Positions 1 through 11,289 of a stretch of 64,000 nt of DNA are shown one piece after another. How positions within the stretch are numbered: the first letter of the stretch is position 1; every line of letters starts with the position of its first letter. This stretch comes from Girardia tigrina (lineage: Eukaryota > Platyhelminthes > Tricladida > Dugesiidae), in contig MQRK01235601.1 in the NCBI GenBank assembly GCA_001938485.1, positions 33,541 to 97,540 of the forward strand, given 5' to 3'. The notes under the pieces are model-generated. The model searched no databases. It saw only the letters and a program-made list of their open reading frames with translations, and was not told the origin of the DNA. A program made the position numbers and the translations under genes.

Positions 1-268
1 CTTAAACGTTCCTCGGACCTCCTTTTTTCTCCCCGATTAAAATCCAATCAAGGGTTTCTATATTAATCTTTGTTTTCAGCCTCGCCAGTAGGGCCGAAAA
101 CGTGGATTAAAATGGGAACGCCGCATTGGATTTTAATTGGGGGAAAAACAAGAGGTCCCGTTCCTCTAAGTTTTGTTTTTCGTAATAATTTTTTTAAATA
201 ATTTTTAGGGCATTTTATCAGGTGGGGGTGGAAATCCACCCAATCATCCCCCTTGGCTACGCGCCTGG
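1..268. mobile_element. Right-hand end of a palindromic DNA-transposon-like element, cut by the window start
   Basis: Bases 1-48 pair with 125-172 as an inverted repeat (GATTAAAATCCAAT against ATTGGATTTTAATTGGGG, continuing outward through the GGACCTC/GAGGTCC blocks). A second nested hairpin sits at 72-81/91-101 around GTTTTCAGCC. After a short A+T spacer, the GC-rich tail at 218-268 read on the other strand gives CAGGCGCGTAGCCAAGGGGG, close to the CAGTGGCGTAGCC ends of many hAT elements. I read this as the end of a non-autonomous element whose left part lies outside the window. No target duplication can be tested. Confidence 0.45.
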
Positions 269-299
269 CATGCGGTACTTGGAGACCTTCCTTTGTAAG

Positions 300-849
300 A
301 GTAAATTTGTTTCAACGTGAATGTCTCAGCATCCTCCTTCTGCATGTAAATAAATAACCGTCTGAATTAAATTTTTATTATTCATTTATTAGGACCATTA
401 AAATAGACATTAATCATTTTTATATTATCTTTATACATTAAATATAAAATTGTTTACTCATTAAATAGAAATTTTATGCATTAAAGATTGTTATCTTATT
501 ACAAATTCATGAGAAAGATATTTTATTTCATCGAAAATATTGTGAGACTCGTAAGAATTTCTTCAAACTGTAAAAAATTTCAATAAATTGAATTATTAAA
601 TATTAATGCAAAGGACAATTTTATAATTTTTCATTTATTTTTTTATCAGAGAAAATTGTTGACAAAAATTCTTATTTGAACAAATATCATTTTCCCTTTG
701 TTATTTCCTCATTCTTTTGTATGCATTTAGTCAAGAAAAAGAATATTTTATTCTTAAAAATAAATATACATGTTTATATAGAGCTATAAAAATATATGTA
801 TAAAAAAACTAATTCAAGTAAATATATATAAATAGACAATAAAGAACGA
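300..849. other. A+T-rich stretch with no recognised feature
   Basis: Only A+T-rich sequence with poly-A/T runs. I see no open frame, splice-flanked exon or repeat pair. Confidence 0.6.
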
Positions 850-2445
850 GTGAAAATCGAGCTCGTTATTTCAAATATCACCGGCAAAGCGTACGCAGCA
901 TCAACAAAAATCCTCCCCGTCGATACAAAGAATGGGGTATGTTTCGATTGTGAATTTGTAGATCTTTTTTACGGTCAATACCCACACCGCATTCGGGATA
1001 TGACAAAAGAGTCGTAGATCCTAACCGCTGAGCAGGTGGGGCTCTGCGAGGCTTTAAGTGCATCTACCAGTTGTCGAAATTCTAATTGGGGGTAAATTGT
1101 GAAGACACTGGTGGACAACTCGAGCTCAGCCACGATGATTGAGTGGCAGTTTGTGCAATCGGATCACGTTGAGTATATATTCAGTAGATTGCATACAGCT
1201 CTTGATCCGACATTAGTATAACATGGTGCTTAGATAAACTTTGAGGTAACGGGGCACCAGGTAAGGTCTTGGGTCCTGCTGACTCGGAATTTGACAGAGA
1301 TAGATATGGAGATGTTCTTGGGGATTGAAGTGATATGTACATTGAGTGGTGTGACATCGGTTTCAGCGGAGCAGAACCCACGTCTTGTGCAACTGGGATC
1401 AATGAGTCCGTCCAAGAGGAGGCTGCAATGAGAAATAACTAGTGAAAACCGACAAAAGCAGCAATAAGATCGCCGATAAGATCTTCAATGAATCAATCAA
1501 AATGAGGGTCAAATACAGCAAAGAGCAGGGCACAGGCAGTACCGACGCGCATCGTAAACCTTGATTTTACAACCAAATATGACCGGACCTCTTAGTCCGC
1601 GTTTATCACTGAAAGGAAGGCCAGGCATTACTGATGTACAACAGCGTGGTAAAATATGCATCAGTCATAGTGCATGAAGCCAAAAAAAATTCTAACCGGT
1701 TCTCAACTACGGGAAACTCAATGGGTGATTGTAGCCTTACCAGGTGGTGAAGAAATAAGGTTAATCATGGTATTTTACCTGACTAGGATTTGGCTTGAGC
1801 GTTGCGCTGAAAATTATGCAGAAAGAACTGTGAATCTTGCTGGTGTCGGTTCCTATGGTTCCTATGATGCGTACTACTATAATATAATTGTAAACATGAC
1901 CAATACATCGGTGAAGCGTCTGAAGGCGGTGCGGAAGAGCTTCGGTCTAGAAGCAAAGTCAGACGTTGTTACAGATGGTAACCGAGTCTTTGGACTTGCT
2001 GTAAAAACTGGAGCGGACTGTCGGCTCCAATGGCGGCGAGATGGAAGCGTTCCAGAATTGCCAGAATGCCTAAACCTTCGCATTTTCTTTGCGTAGACCA
2101 GCCAACTATTGGGGCACTACTCTGTGTGTGGATGGTTGTGACAGGAGTGTGGCATTATCAAGCGACTATCTATCGATGGTAACTTGGACACCGGGGTTAA
2201 TGTCAAGCAGCCAAAATCAAATTTCAGTTATCTGAGCGCAATAAAACAGTAGATCTAACCTGGGGTGTATGGGAAGTGCTACAAATCTTGAGGGGACGGG
2301 TATGGTTCGACGTCAGCTCAATTGCAATTGGTGTTAGCGTCAAAATAGTGGTTGAAAATGCCTGTTAGCTTTGTTTATCAGACGATAATGACGACATAAA
2401 CTTAGCAGAACTGGAGGCAGAAATTAGGCACTTAAAAAAGTAGGA
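850..2445 (+). mobile_element. Ty3/Gypsy-type retroelement, pol-region fossil (broken)
   Basis: A block visibly richer in G+C than its flanks carries, in the order of a Ty3/Gypsy pol gene on the plus strand, a stretch resembling the end of the aspartic protease region (about 1220-1430), the end of reverse transcriptase with the following tether (about 1674-2096) and the start of RNase H (about 2280-2445, with the AELEAE-type signature). The protein similarity is recalled from the family, not searched. The element is broken several times and shortened internally. I see no LTRs. It looks old but less decayed than most remnants here. A related RNase H scrap lies at about 40371-40715. Confidence 0.6.
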
Positions 2446-2714
2446 AGGGGATACCACTATATTATTTTCTTTGCTATTTTATCAAACTCATTCATTTTAT
2501 ATTTTTATTTCATTAATGATTAACTTTTCTTTATCCCAGTGAGACAAACAGCTTTAAGAAACAATAAAATACAATTCGTTTTGATTTATATCAATATCCA
2601 AATCTTGTTATCTACTCTTCTTATACATCCTTCATGTTGCTTAAATCTTGTTCCTTTCCCTCTGCCATTGCTTTAATAATTTATCTAATCTCCTTACTTG
2701 TATATGTCTTGTTG

Positions 2715-2936
2715 TTACAGGACTAAAAGAGTATCTTCATCTATTTTTAACATTTGAGACTTCAATTTACCCGTTTTAGCTTGGTCATTATTAAGAACAT
2801 TAATTGAGTTTCCTTTACATTTATTATTATCACAATTTAAATTGTCACTACAACAATTCTCCGTAAAACTTGCGTAGCTCGTCATTGTTCTTGATTGATA
2901 ATCTTTAATAATATTCTTTAACGTCTTATTATTCAA
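2715..2936 (-). CDS. Small cysteine-rich ORF, copy A of a three-member family
   Basis: A 73-codon minus-strand ORF whose second half contains SFTENCCSDNLNCDNNKC followed by INVLNND. The same pattern recurs at 25087-25254 (SFDKDCLEDNQNCCLNK, then VLNSD) and 62486-62590 (SFAESCPKDNSNCIENKC, then ILNN). The shared frame is S-F-x(2,3)-C-x2-D-N-x-N-C, then an Asn/Lys-rich stretch and an (V/I)-L-N-(N/S) motif. Conservation of the protein pattern while the DNA drifts suggests these are or were coding. The family is not one I recognise. The homologous start is probably the internal Met just before TSYASF. It could be a second ORF of a transposon or a short host exon. A conserved non-coding block lies about 180 bp upstream, at 3112-3198. 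Confidence 0.5.
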   Translation of the reverse strand: MNNKTLKNIIKDYQSRTMTSYASFTENCCSDNLNCDNNKCKGNSINVLNNDQAKTGKLKSQMLKIDEDTLLVL

Positions 2937-3111
2937 ACAAATTTAAAATACAATTTAATTATTACAAAAATTATTTATAATTGAAATTTAAAATAATTTT
3001 TATTTATTTTAAGAATATTATTTATGAAATATTAGTTTAATTTTAAAGTGATTATTTAAATTTTAATACTTGATTAAAGAACCCGACGTTTTAAAATATT
3101 TAACATATCAA

Positions 3112-3198
3112 TCTTCCATCTGGGTGGGAGAAACACAATCCTAAAACAACATTCCAAACAACACACAATAAACACCATTCAAAAATATTCCTCAAATG
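3112..3198 (-). repeat. Dispersed ~85-bp conserved block, copy 1
   Basis: On the plus strand it begins near CCATCTGGGTGGGAGAAACA and runs through CAACATTC..AACAACACACAA..ATTCCTCA. Copies with the same order of motifs are at 25512-25594 and 54690-54776. On the minus strand the block ends in a pyrimidine tract and CCCAGATGGA, so it could be a splice-acceptor or leader region of the small ORF downstream. All reading frames differ between copies, so I do not call it coding. Confidence 0.6.
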
Positions 3199-3284
3199 AC
3201 CTTCTTCGTGGCATGCTCGACAATAAATTTTTCTCGTTTTGAAATATCTCTTTCTTTCTTCTATTAGTCTTTAAGAAATTTTCT

Positions 3285-3480
3285 GTTATAGTTTGTTAAA
3301 CCTAAAAAAGTTCTTAAGTGCTTAACACATGAAGGGTTCTGAAACTTTCTAATCGCATCGATCTTTGTCTGATCTATGCCATTTTTGCTGATCACGTATC
3401 CTACAAAACTTTGTCCTTTCAACCAAGAAGTGGCATTTCTCAGGGTTTATTCTTAGACATCATCCTTCTAGTATATAATT
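3285..3480 (-). mobile_element. Ty3/Gypsy reverse-transcriptase fossil (broken)
   Basis: A minus-strand segment resembles the end of a Ty3/Gypsy reverse transcriptase, in the region just before RNase H (the NPEKCHF..GYVISKNGI-type stretch and the following LRTFLGL-like motif). It is a short broken fragment with no LTRs seen and directly abuts the conserved block at 3112-3198. It appears old. Confidence 0.55.
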
Positions 3481-3489
3481 ATATATGTT

Positions 3490-4010
3490 TACATTTTTAA
3501 TAAAGAAATTCACATTTTTCTATTATTTTAATTTAAAAAATGTGGAAATAAATATAAGACAATTCTAGACATTTCCTGGTCAAATTCATCTTGCCTCTTT
3601 TTCGACTCCTGTTTTTAGAATACAAAAATTATTTTCTAATTTTTTAAATGATTATGTCGTTTTTAGTCAAGTCTCAATCCAAATCAAAACGAAAATATAT
3701 TTTTAAAAAATTCTAAAAAATTCTAAATATTCATTTCCCGTAAAATTGATTTTGACAATGACCATTTTCCATTGTGTTAAAGATCAATTTATTTCTTGAA
3801 AATATCAAAATTTATCATTTGTGAAATGTTCTTCCTTTTCTAATTAAAAACAAACATTTCAAATTAATATAATTTCCCATGATAATTGTGTTTAATATAG
3901 CAACAAAAAAACGTTCAAAAAATCAATTGTTTTTTGACTCTAAATAACAAAAGAATTTTTTAAAAATTATTTATGTAACATTTTATTTTATTTCTAAAGG
4001 CTGATATTGT
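3490..4010. other. A+T-rich stretch with no recognised feature
   Basis: No open frame, exon or repeat pair that I can support. Confidence 0.5.
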
Positions 4011-4128
4011 TCTACATCCTTCAGTCGCCATTGGATACCAACAACACCAATCAACTTCAGGAAGCTGGAATAATTTTCATTGATCCAATTTCTAAGTTAT
4101 TAAAAATATCATTTTTATTATTCCAAAA

Positions 4129-4175
4129 ATGGCTTTGAATGGAAAGCCAAAAGTTCTCATCAGTGTCGTCTTAAG
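4129..4175 (+). CDS. Candidate first coding exon (unrecognised)
   Basis: ATG at 4129 in good context (AAAAATGG) opens MALNGKPKVLISVVLR and stops being coding at an AAG/GTACGC donor-like site (GT at 4176). The segment is richer in G+C than its surroundings. The stretch just upstream (about 4016-4128) is also open in another frame, so the boundary is uncertain. No matching downstream exon was found, so this is only a candidate. Confidence 0.22.
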
Positions 4176-4179
4176 GTAC

Positions 4180-5745
4180 GCTTTTGATAACATTTATTTT
4201 TCGATTAATTAAAACAAGCGCTAAACTGGATAAATTATATTTTTTTTCATTTTTAAACAAATATTTTTTTATTATTTTGCTATACTGAATAAATGTTAAA
4301 TTACTAAATAAAAATAATAGAATATTAATCAAGAAAATTAAAGAAAAATAATTAATATAAATATTTGTTTTCAAACGAAAAAAACTAAAATTATTTATTT
4401 ATTTATATTTTTTAAATATATCGATATTATAAATAGAAGTGTTAGGTAATTTATTTATTTAATATATTTATTTTGCAATTAGAATTTATTTAAATAAGAA
4501 TAAGAAAAATAAATAAAATATTAAGAATAATTTAAAATTTTTAAAAAAAATTTTAAAATGTTTTAATTTTTCTGTTTAATTAAAAAAAACGCGTCGACAA
4601 ATAAATCTTAATTATATTTTTTTATGACTTTAAATTACTTCTTATAGCAAATAATATATTAGTCTAATAGATTTACTATTTTTTACTTTTAATAATTTTT
4701 ACTAATTTACTTTTTTTTATTAAGAAATATAATTTTTCATTTACTTCAATACATTTTTTATTTAATTTTACATAAATTTTCCATTTACAAGAATTTAATC
4801 ACATTCATTTTTATATATTAAGCTTTTTTAAAATTTCAATTTGAAAAAGAAATAAAAATTTATTTTAGTAATAATAAAAAGTTTTTTTGGATTCATTAAA
4901 AATATTTTCTTTTTTTATTTAATTAACCATTTTAATTATCTTTAGTTATTATTAAAAACATTTTGATTTTAAAATGTAAACATAATTTATTAAGAGAAAA
5001 ATTATATATATTTTTTATAACAGATATTTTTATTAATATTATATTTTGTATTGGTGTTTTAATTCAAAAAATGTTCAAATTAAAATGATCTGATTAAATT
5101 ATCTTCTTCAAAGTAATTTTTAGGTCCTATTGAGTCTGTTTGAGTCTGTATAACATGGTTATCTCCAAATTAGAAGAAACTTTATCGAAAATTTGTTAAT
5201 TAAAATAGCAAATTAAATTGTAGTAAATTAGAAAACTTTAAGTCGAAAAATTGGGTTCAATGGTTTTCATTACCACCGGACAAATTAAAATAAATTTAAA
5301 TTAAATTACTGTAATATTTTTAATATAAACCCAAGAACTTTAAATTTAGATAATTTAAATTCCATCTTCCTATGAAATAAGAAGTTATGTAAAATTGTTA
5401 AAGTCATTATAGATCAGTATTAATAGATCACTTGTATTTTTAATTATTTTACAAATGTTCTTGACAATGTTTTCTATGCTAAGCAATATTACTTCCACTT
5501 TTATTAAGATGAATTTGTCAAGAGGAAATCAATACCCAACACTATAAAATTATGTGCACTCAATTTAAGAACTAATGGGATAGAGTTACGCATGAGACGT
5601 TATATACATAATACCTCTTTGGGTCCTAAAATTAATGTTCAAATTGCTTTATTAAGAGTTTTGAAATGCTGTAAAGATGACTTAATGATTACGCATCATG
5701 TAATGACTAAAAGTCGGTTTCTATGAAAATGCCGGTTAAACTGTC
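4180..5745. other. A+T-rich gene-empty stretch
   Basis: Dominated by A/T runs. I see nothing supportable as gene, exon or mobile element in it. Confidence 0.6.
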
Positions 5746-5749
5746 GAAA

Positions 5750-5961
5750 TTAACCCATTAACGCCGAACGGGAACATTCGTGCCCAGCTAATAAAAATGG
5801 CTGTAAAAGTAAAGACATTGCATTTAGCTATGCTTCGTTGATAAGGTGTGTACTCTGAAGGTTCAAAACAAATAGGGAACATGTTTTGTTTCTCTGTCAC
5901 CAGGCATTATGAAAAATTATGAAAAATTCATTTTACATAATTCTCGGCATTATTGGGTTAA
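5750..5961. mobile_element. piggyBac-type MITE with TTAA target duplication
   Basis: TTAA at 5750-5753 and 5958-5961 flank a 204-bp element whose left end reads CCCATTAACGCCGA and whose right end, reversed, reads CCCAATAATGCCGA. CCC-starting inverted ends directly on a TTAA duplication are the hallmark of piggyBac elements. The element carries no ORF, so it must have been moved by a transposase made elsewhere. The CCATTAACGCCGAACGG start strongly resembles piggyBac ends seen in other animals (from memory). Confidence 0.75.
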
Positions 5962-6119
5962 TATACAAAAAAATATAAATGGCTTGTCAACTTTGATTTT
6001 ATGCTAAAAATATTCTAAAATTAATAGGAGGATGTTTGATTTAATTTATCTCTAGAAAGGCATTTTATTTCGCGGAAATTCATGTTTACGTTTTAACACT
6101 GTCTATTCTCATTTATTTT

Positions 6120-7175
6120 CAGGTGAATAAAATCTCGACACGACGCCCTCTTAAGGAAAGAATTAAAATGGTACTCAAATACGCAAAATTCCAGAATTAT
6201 GAAGAGGTACGAAGACAGTGGCATTTTCATTTTGCTACCTCATCTTTTAAGTTTACGACGATTAAGGTAGTGTTTGAGCAATTTCAGCAGACAGGGAGCG
6301 TTGAAGATCTTCCGCGGTAAGGGCGCCCAGCCACATCTACAACGCCTGAACAGCTCGAACAAGTTCAAAAGTTGGTTGCCGCCAAACCTTCAACGTCTGT
6401 GTCTCGTGAGGCAGCCGTTCTTCACTTGCCACGATCGAGCTACCACCACCTGCTTGTGAAACTTGATCTTAAGGCCAACCGTCCGCAACACGTGCCAATG
6501 CTCAGCAAATGCAACTTTGAAAGGCAAGAAAAGTTTTCAAAAACGATTGATTCAACTCCAACCCTCACTTAATTGACCACATAATGTGTACAGACGAATC
6601 TTTGTTTCACCTATCTGGATCAGTGTCACGACAAAACAATGTTCGGTGGGTTTCCAAGAATCCATACCCTCAGGAACAGATTCTAAACTCTCTCCAGGGA
6701 ATTATGGTGTGGTATAGAGTAACTTTGGCGGGCGTCTTGGGACCTTACTTCATTGATCATCCAGTCAATGCTTATATCTATCTACACCTTCTACAAACAA
6801 CTGTTTGACCTTATGAGAAAAACAAGAAGCTTATCTTCCAGCATGATGGGGCTCCTGCTCATTACACAGCTTAAGTACGCAGCTGACTCGACAAAAAGTT
6901 TTCTCAGTGGGAGATCGGTAGAGGTTGTTTATTTGAGTGGCACATTCGTTCGCCTGACTTAACTGTGTGTGATATCTTCATCTGGGTCTACCTGAAGGAG
7001 CCAATGTAGCACACAATGCCTGCTACCATAGCTGAGCTCCAAGACAGGATCGAGTGCAGAAATAAAGAAATACCACATGACATGATCAAAAGAGCATGTA
7101 ATGTAGCGTATGAGCGGTTTCAGCATTATACCACCTTGCAGTGAAAACAACTGCAAATGTGAACCCATTCAGAAC
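6120..7175 (+). pseudogene. IS630/Tc1-mariner superfamily transposase, frameshifted remnant
   Basis: Plus-strand fragments in three frames follow the layout of a DDE_3-type transposase. An N-terminal helix-turn-helix half occupies 6123-6320 (RPLKERIKMVLKYAKF) and a linker runs to about 6570. The first catalytic block is MCTDESLFHLSG at about 6584, the second is FQHDGAPAHY at about 6836-6865, and the third is SPDLTVCDIF at about 6953-6980. Measured on the DNA, the second and third Asp codons (6845 and 6971) are 42 codons apart, close to a DD41D spacing, but frameshifts make this approximate. At least four frame breaks are present, so it is dead. I found no convincing terminal inverted repeats. 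Confidence 0.75.
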
Positions 7176-7179
7176 ATTC

Positions 7180-8340
7180 TCTGTGTGTGGGCAGATACGC
7201 CTCTACCATTAACTTTGCATTTTCTTTTATTTTGTCAGATATGCATTCAAAATAATTTCCTCACATTACTTTTGGAACACAAATAATTAATCAATTAAAA
7301 AAATGATTAATGATTTAAATAATTATTTTGGTTGTGATTTGAATTCGAATCCTGACAGAGTTCTTTGTCTGGTTTTGAGGAAGGATTGAGTGTGCCAGAA
7401 TGATCAAATTGTTCGAAGATATCAAATGTCAGTGATTTCCGTTTTTAATTGATCATTGAGTTGAAATTTTGCTACTGATTGTCGTTTCGAAAAGTTGAAA
7501 ATGTTTAGCTACTGATTATTTGTTTCAGAAAACTGTAATATTTAGCACCTAATTATTGTTTTGATGAGGGTTGAAAATTTTGATTTCGTAATTTTGTCCT
7601 GATTTATTGAGTTTTTTTACGATTAACTGATTTGCAACGGAAAAACATTTTTCACGATTTCATTGTTTTGTGTGACGAATATTATTCAAATGTCCAAATA
7701 ATTAAATTACGAAATTTCTTTTTCTTTATTATTTTTTGATATCTAAATATCAAATAAAAAAGTGAGAAAGAATTTTGTGCGAATTGAAATAAGTTAAACA
7801 TCATGAACTCAGAATTAGTACAAAAAGGGGCACAGCTACCACCTGGAAGTCTTCAGACAACCTAGAGGCTGTCTGAACAATTATTAGTTTTATTATTATT
7901 TTATTTCATTATTCTTCTTCTTAAAATAATTATTGTTATTATTATTATTAATTTGCTCTTTAATAACATAATATGTTTTAAAATATATTTTTATTCATAA
8001 TAAAATATAAAATTTTGGCTGAAATATATTATTTTTTTCTAGTAATTTGCAAATATTTTCTTGCTCTTTTATATATACCTTAAAAAAAATTTTTGGTATA
8101 TAAAATCATTTATATTGTACAAAAAGTCACAGTTAATACGGGATTATTAATATTTTGTTTTAAGATGCGTTTTATCAAAGAATATTATAATAAGAAAATC
8201 TTATTATTCAGAAAATTAATAATGTCGAGAAATAATATTTTTATTTTTTATAAAAATATTATTTTTGAACAAACTTGATACATTACTTTTGACATTTAGA
8301 ATTGAATTTTGTTTATTTAATTAAAATCATTTAAGTAATA
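7180..8340. other. A+T-rich stretch; one small hairpin
   Basis: No gene seen. A short perfect hairpin, TTCAGACA..TGTCTGAA, lies at about 7854-7878. The TTCGAATCC at about 7340 looks like a tRNA B box but has no A box or cloverleaf around it. Confidence 0.5.
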
Positions 8341-8346
8341 TTTTTT

Positions 8347-8511
8347 TTACATTTTATTATTATAAGTAGATTTTGCTGACTGAGTCATATTAAGAGTAGC
8401 TTTATGTCCGAGAACCCACAAATAAAGATATTCTTTACCCTTGCGTTCATCAGGAGCATTTAAAATGAAAGTCAAATATATAATAATATTAGGTCTTTCA
8501 AATCATAATAC
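8347..8511 (-). CDS. Candidate C-terminal exon (unrecognised)
   Basis: A minus-strand frame without a start codon runs about 54 codons, from just after an in-frame stop to TAA at 8347. It includes the clearly protein-like stretch PDERKGKEYLYLWVLGHK followed by ATLNMTQSAK. Composition is richer in G+C than the flanks. There is no obvious AG acceptor immediately upstream. It may be the last exon of a host gene or a transposon ORF end. I do not recognise the family. Confidence 0.3.
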
Positions 8512-8514
8512 TTA

Positions 8515-9115
8515 TAATTGACTGAGACATTTTTGTTTTTAACTTTAAATTCTTTGCTACAAACTATAAAATAATCTAAATAATTAAAAATGAATTTTGT
8601 GTAATTATGTTAAGGTTTTTTTGACAAACATTATGATAGACAAAAAATTAATAATATTAGATGAAATATCGAAATTTGATATCAAAGAGAAAGAAGAAGT
8701 CAGGGAAAATACAAATAAAAACTGCAATTTTATATTCTGAAGAATTTAGTTTATCGTTTTTTAAAGGTATTATGCGAACCTTCAGGCATCAGTACCAACT
8801 GGTAAGGGTTCAATGTCTACTTATAAGTAATAAGAAGCTAAACTAAAAATTGTTTAATTTTCTTAATTATCTTGACACAGTATTCTTCAGTATTTTCTTC
8901 CTTTAATATTTTCTTAACTCGTGTATTTGTATATAATTTGTCTAATTATACCCTAATGTTGAGTTCTTTTGTTTGTTTGTATACATATTGTCCCTCAAGT
9001 GCCTCTAAGAATATATAAACCCTGATTTGCAATTTTAAAATTGGACGACAAATCCCTTTTATCATACCCTCTCTATATTTTTTTCTAATATTGAAATATT
9101 CAAATACTAAATTTC
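8515..9115. other. A+T-rich stretch with no recognised feature
   Basis: Short frames only, none with family likeness or splice borders. Confidence 0.5.
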
Positions 9116-9121
9116 CAAAAA

Positions 9122-9160
9122 TCGATGATGATGATGTATGCAACATCGAAACATGTTCAA
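9122..9160 (+). ncRNA. Hammerhead-ribozyme-like core (probable Penelope remnant)
   Basis: The sequence GATGATGATGTATGCAACAT followed by CGAAACATGTTC has the order expected of a small type I hammerhead: a (C)UGAUGA-like box, a 4-5 bp stem (GATGT/ACATC) with a short loop, then the CGAAAC box. Penelope-like elements are known to carry such ribozymes in their terminal repeats, and a Penelope reverse-transcriptase remnant lies 400 bp away. The first box departs from consensus, so activity is doubtful. Confidence 0.4.
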
Positions 9161-9539
9161 TAATTATATAAAAGAAGCTTTAATCAAATTATATTTTCGA
9201 AATATTAAACTTGCGTTCACAAGACTTTATATTCCCAAACATCGGAGACACTTGTCGTCATCTCTGTAAACGGATTTAAGAACATAATCGAAGGGAAAGT
9301 GATAGTAAAATTGCTCCACTCTCAAAATAAAACTTATATTATCATAATTAATATAATCTATCTGAATTTTTTGTTGCTATTTATTGTATTAAATGTTTCA
9401 TTTTCATTTTCCGATTTAATTAATTTATCGACAGTTTCACGAGTCAATTTTTCAACTATCGATTTGGATTATCCATTTTTATAAAGCTTATTTTTATTTA
9501 CTTATCAATACTTTCATTACATTTAGCGTAATGATCTTA

Positions 9540-10205
9540 GACACTTTCGTTTACATACGCTAAATACAATGCTTACTTGTAAAGATTAATTTAATAATGT
9601 AAAGATTAGTTTTTGCTTTAAAGATACATTTCTGTAAATATTTGAATCCTTCAGAATAAGGTAAGCACAATATATAACCCGGTCTAAAAGAATTTTCAAT
9701 CTTAAGACCATTCTCGACTTTGTTCTTCACTTTTTGTTAAACTGAGCACTCTCAATCATTTCTCTTTCAAGTATTTTGTTTCAAGTCTCACGAATGAGTT
9801 TCTCAATAAAATACTTAGAATATCCATTGTTATTCAACAATTTACTCGATGTTTCAATGCTTTAGTTAGATTTAATAAAAGTAGAAAAAAAGAGACCAAG
9901 AACGATAAAGAAAACCTTTGATCATATTCCTCTTATAAATAGACTCAAAAACTATTTGGTGATGTGTATAAACGAGTATCCGTTTTCTTAAGATAACTTT
10001 CTGTCTCAGAATAATCGTATTTTCTATCAATTAATAAATCTAGAAAAGGTAATTTTCAATTATTTTCCTCGTACACTGTAAATACACTATTTTGATGAAA
10101 TGAATTTATGTAATGAAGAAACGGAGATACACGTTCCTAAGATTTAGAGACCACAAAAACGTCATCAACAAATCTTTTATATAAAAATTTTCTTAAAAGA
10201 TGAGA
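9540..10205 (-). pseudogene. Penelope-like element, reverse-transcriptase C-terminal remnant
   Basis: Reading the minus strand from 10205 downwards, the frame opens with RFVDDVFVV, the RT catalytic FVDD box. It continues with a hydrophobic KLPFLDLLIDRK stretch (about 10025), then a second piece at about 9780-9850 with NNNGYSKYFIEKLIRET, and ends near YSEGFKYLQK at about 9640. This order (VDD box, LPFLD, NGYP-F motif, PYS/EGF) is characteristic of Penelope RTs. Several stops and frame changes interrupt it. The N-terminal RT half is absent. The GIY-YIG part is not recognisable. Confidence 0.6.
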
Positions 10206-10209
10206 TGAA

Positions 10210-11285
10210 AATTTATTTTACTTTCATTTTATAAATTATTTAAAAATATAATATATACTTTAGGATGTTAGTATTAAAATTCGTGCTATATTTATGTTAT
10301 TTGTGTTTAGGAAATCATAGGATTTTATCTTTCAAAATCAAAAATGTACGATTTCTTTACCCGTTGATCCTTGAGGTTGATGTTTTATTTGATAAGAAGG
10401 AAAATAATTTTTATAATAAAAACAAAATAAATCATTAGTATAACAGAAATTTTCATTATTTAAAAATGATACATTTTTAATACGTATTGCATATTTTTAA
10501 AAATTTTATGAATTTTCATAAAATATATATTTATTTTTAAAAGTGAAATAACAAATTTATTTTTTATTTTAAAAAATAAATATGTAGGTATATATTACTT
10601 TTAAAATTATAATAATTATAATACAACTCTTTTTAATTTATATGTTTTAAACTTTATAATTTTCTTTGATGAAGAAGGAAAAAAAATTTATTTAAATTAA
10701 AATAATTTTGATTAAAATAAAATAAATTAACTTAAAAAATATTTTTTGTCGATTTTTGTGATATTTTTTTTAAATTTAGGAAATTTAATTCTGTGCAAAA
10801 TTTATTATTAAAGGAATTTGAATAATAATTTTATATTATTAAATTGATAAAATTTAGAAAAGAAATTTTTAAGGTAATCAGTTTGATATTAAAAATGAAT
10901 CGATTTTAGATTTTATAATTTTATATATTTTTTTTGTATTTTCAAAAAGAAACTTAATTCAAAAATTAAAGATTGAATTGAATGAACTTTATTGAGCAAA
11001 TTATTTAATCATATAAGATGAAAGTTAGTAAATTTTATAAGTTTCCTTGACTACTTTAAAATTAATTATAATTATTGTAATAATATATAATCCATTGTAA
11101 AGAAAATTTAAAAATAAAGGAAATGTTTTTTAAAACAATACTAATTCCATTTAATGATAATAAACTTCGACAGTTTTACCGTCACCTTCAAATCATGTAT
11201 TGTGAAATCATATACTGTTTTTATATGGGGAGTGGACGAATATGTAATCAAATACGTTTTATTTATCGAAAACTCTTTAAAAACT
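10210..11285. other. A+T-rich gene-empty stretch
   Basis: Very A+T-rich. I see nothing in it beyond short chance frames. Confidence 0.6.
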
Positions 11286-11289
11286 TATT

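Noticed and set aside
1181-1415. Minus-strand frames of 61-73 codons
   Set aside because: They are antisense to the Ty3/Gypsy fossil, whose plus-strand similarity explains the block.
7325-7365. tRNA-like B box (TTCGAATCC)
   Set aside because: No A box, acceptor stem or cloverleaf could be drawn around it.
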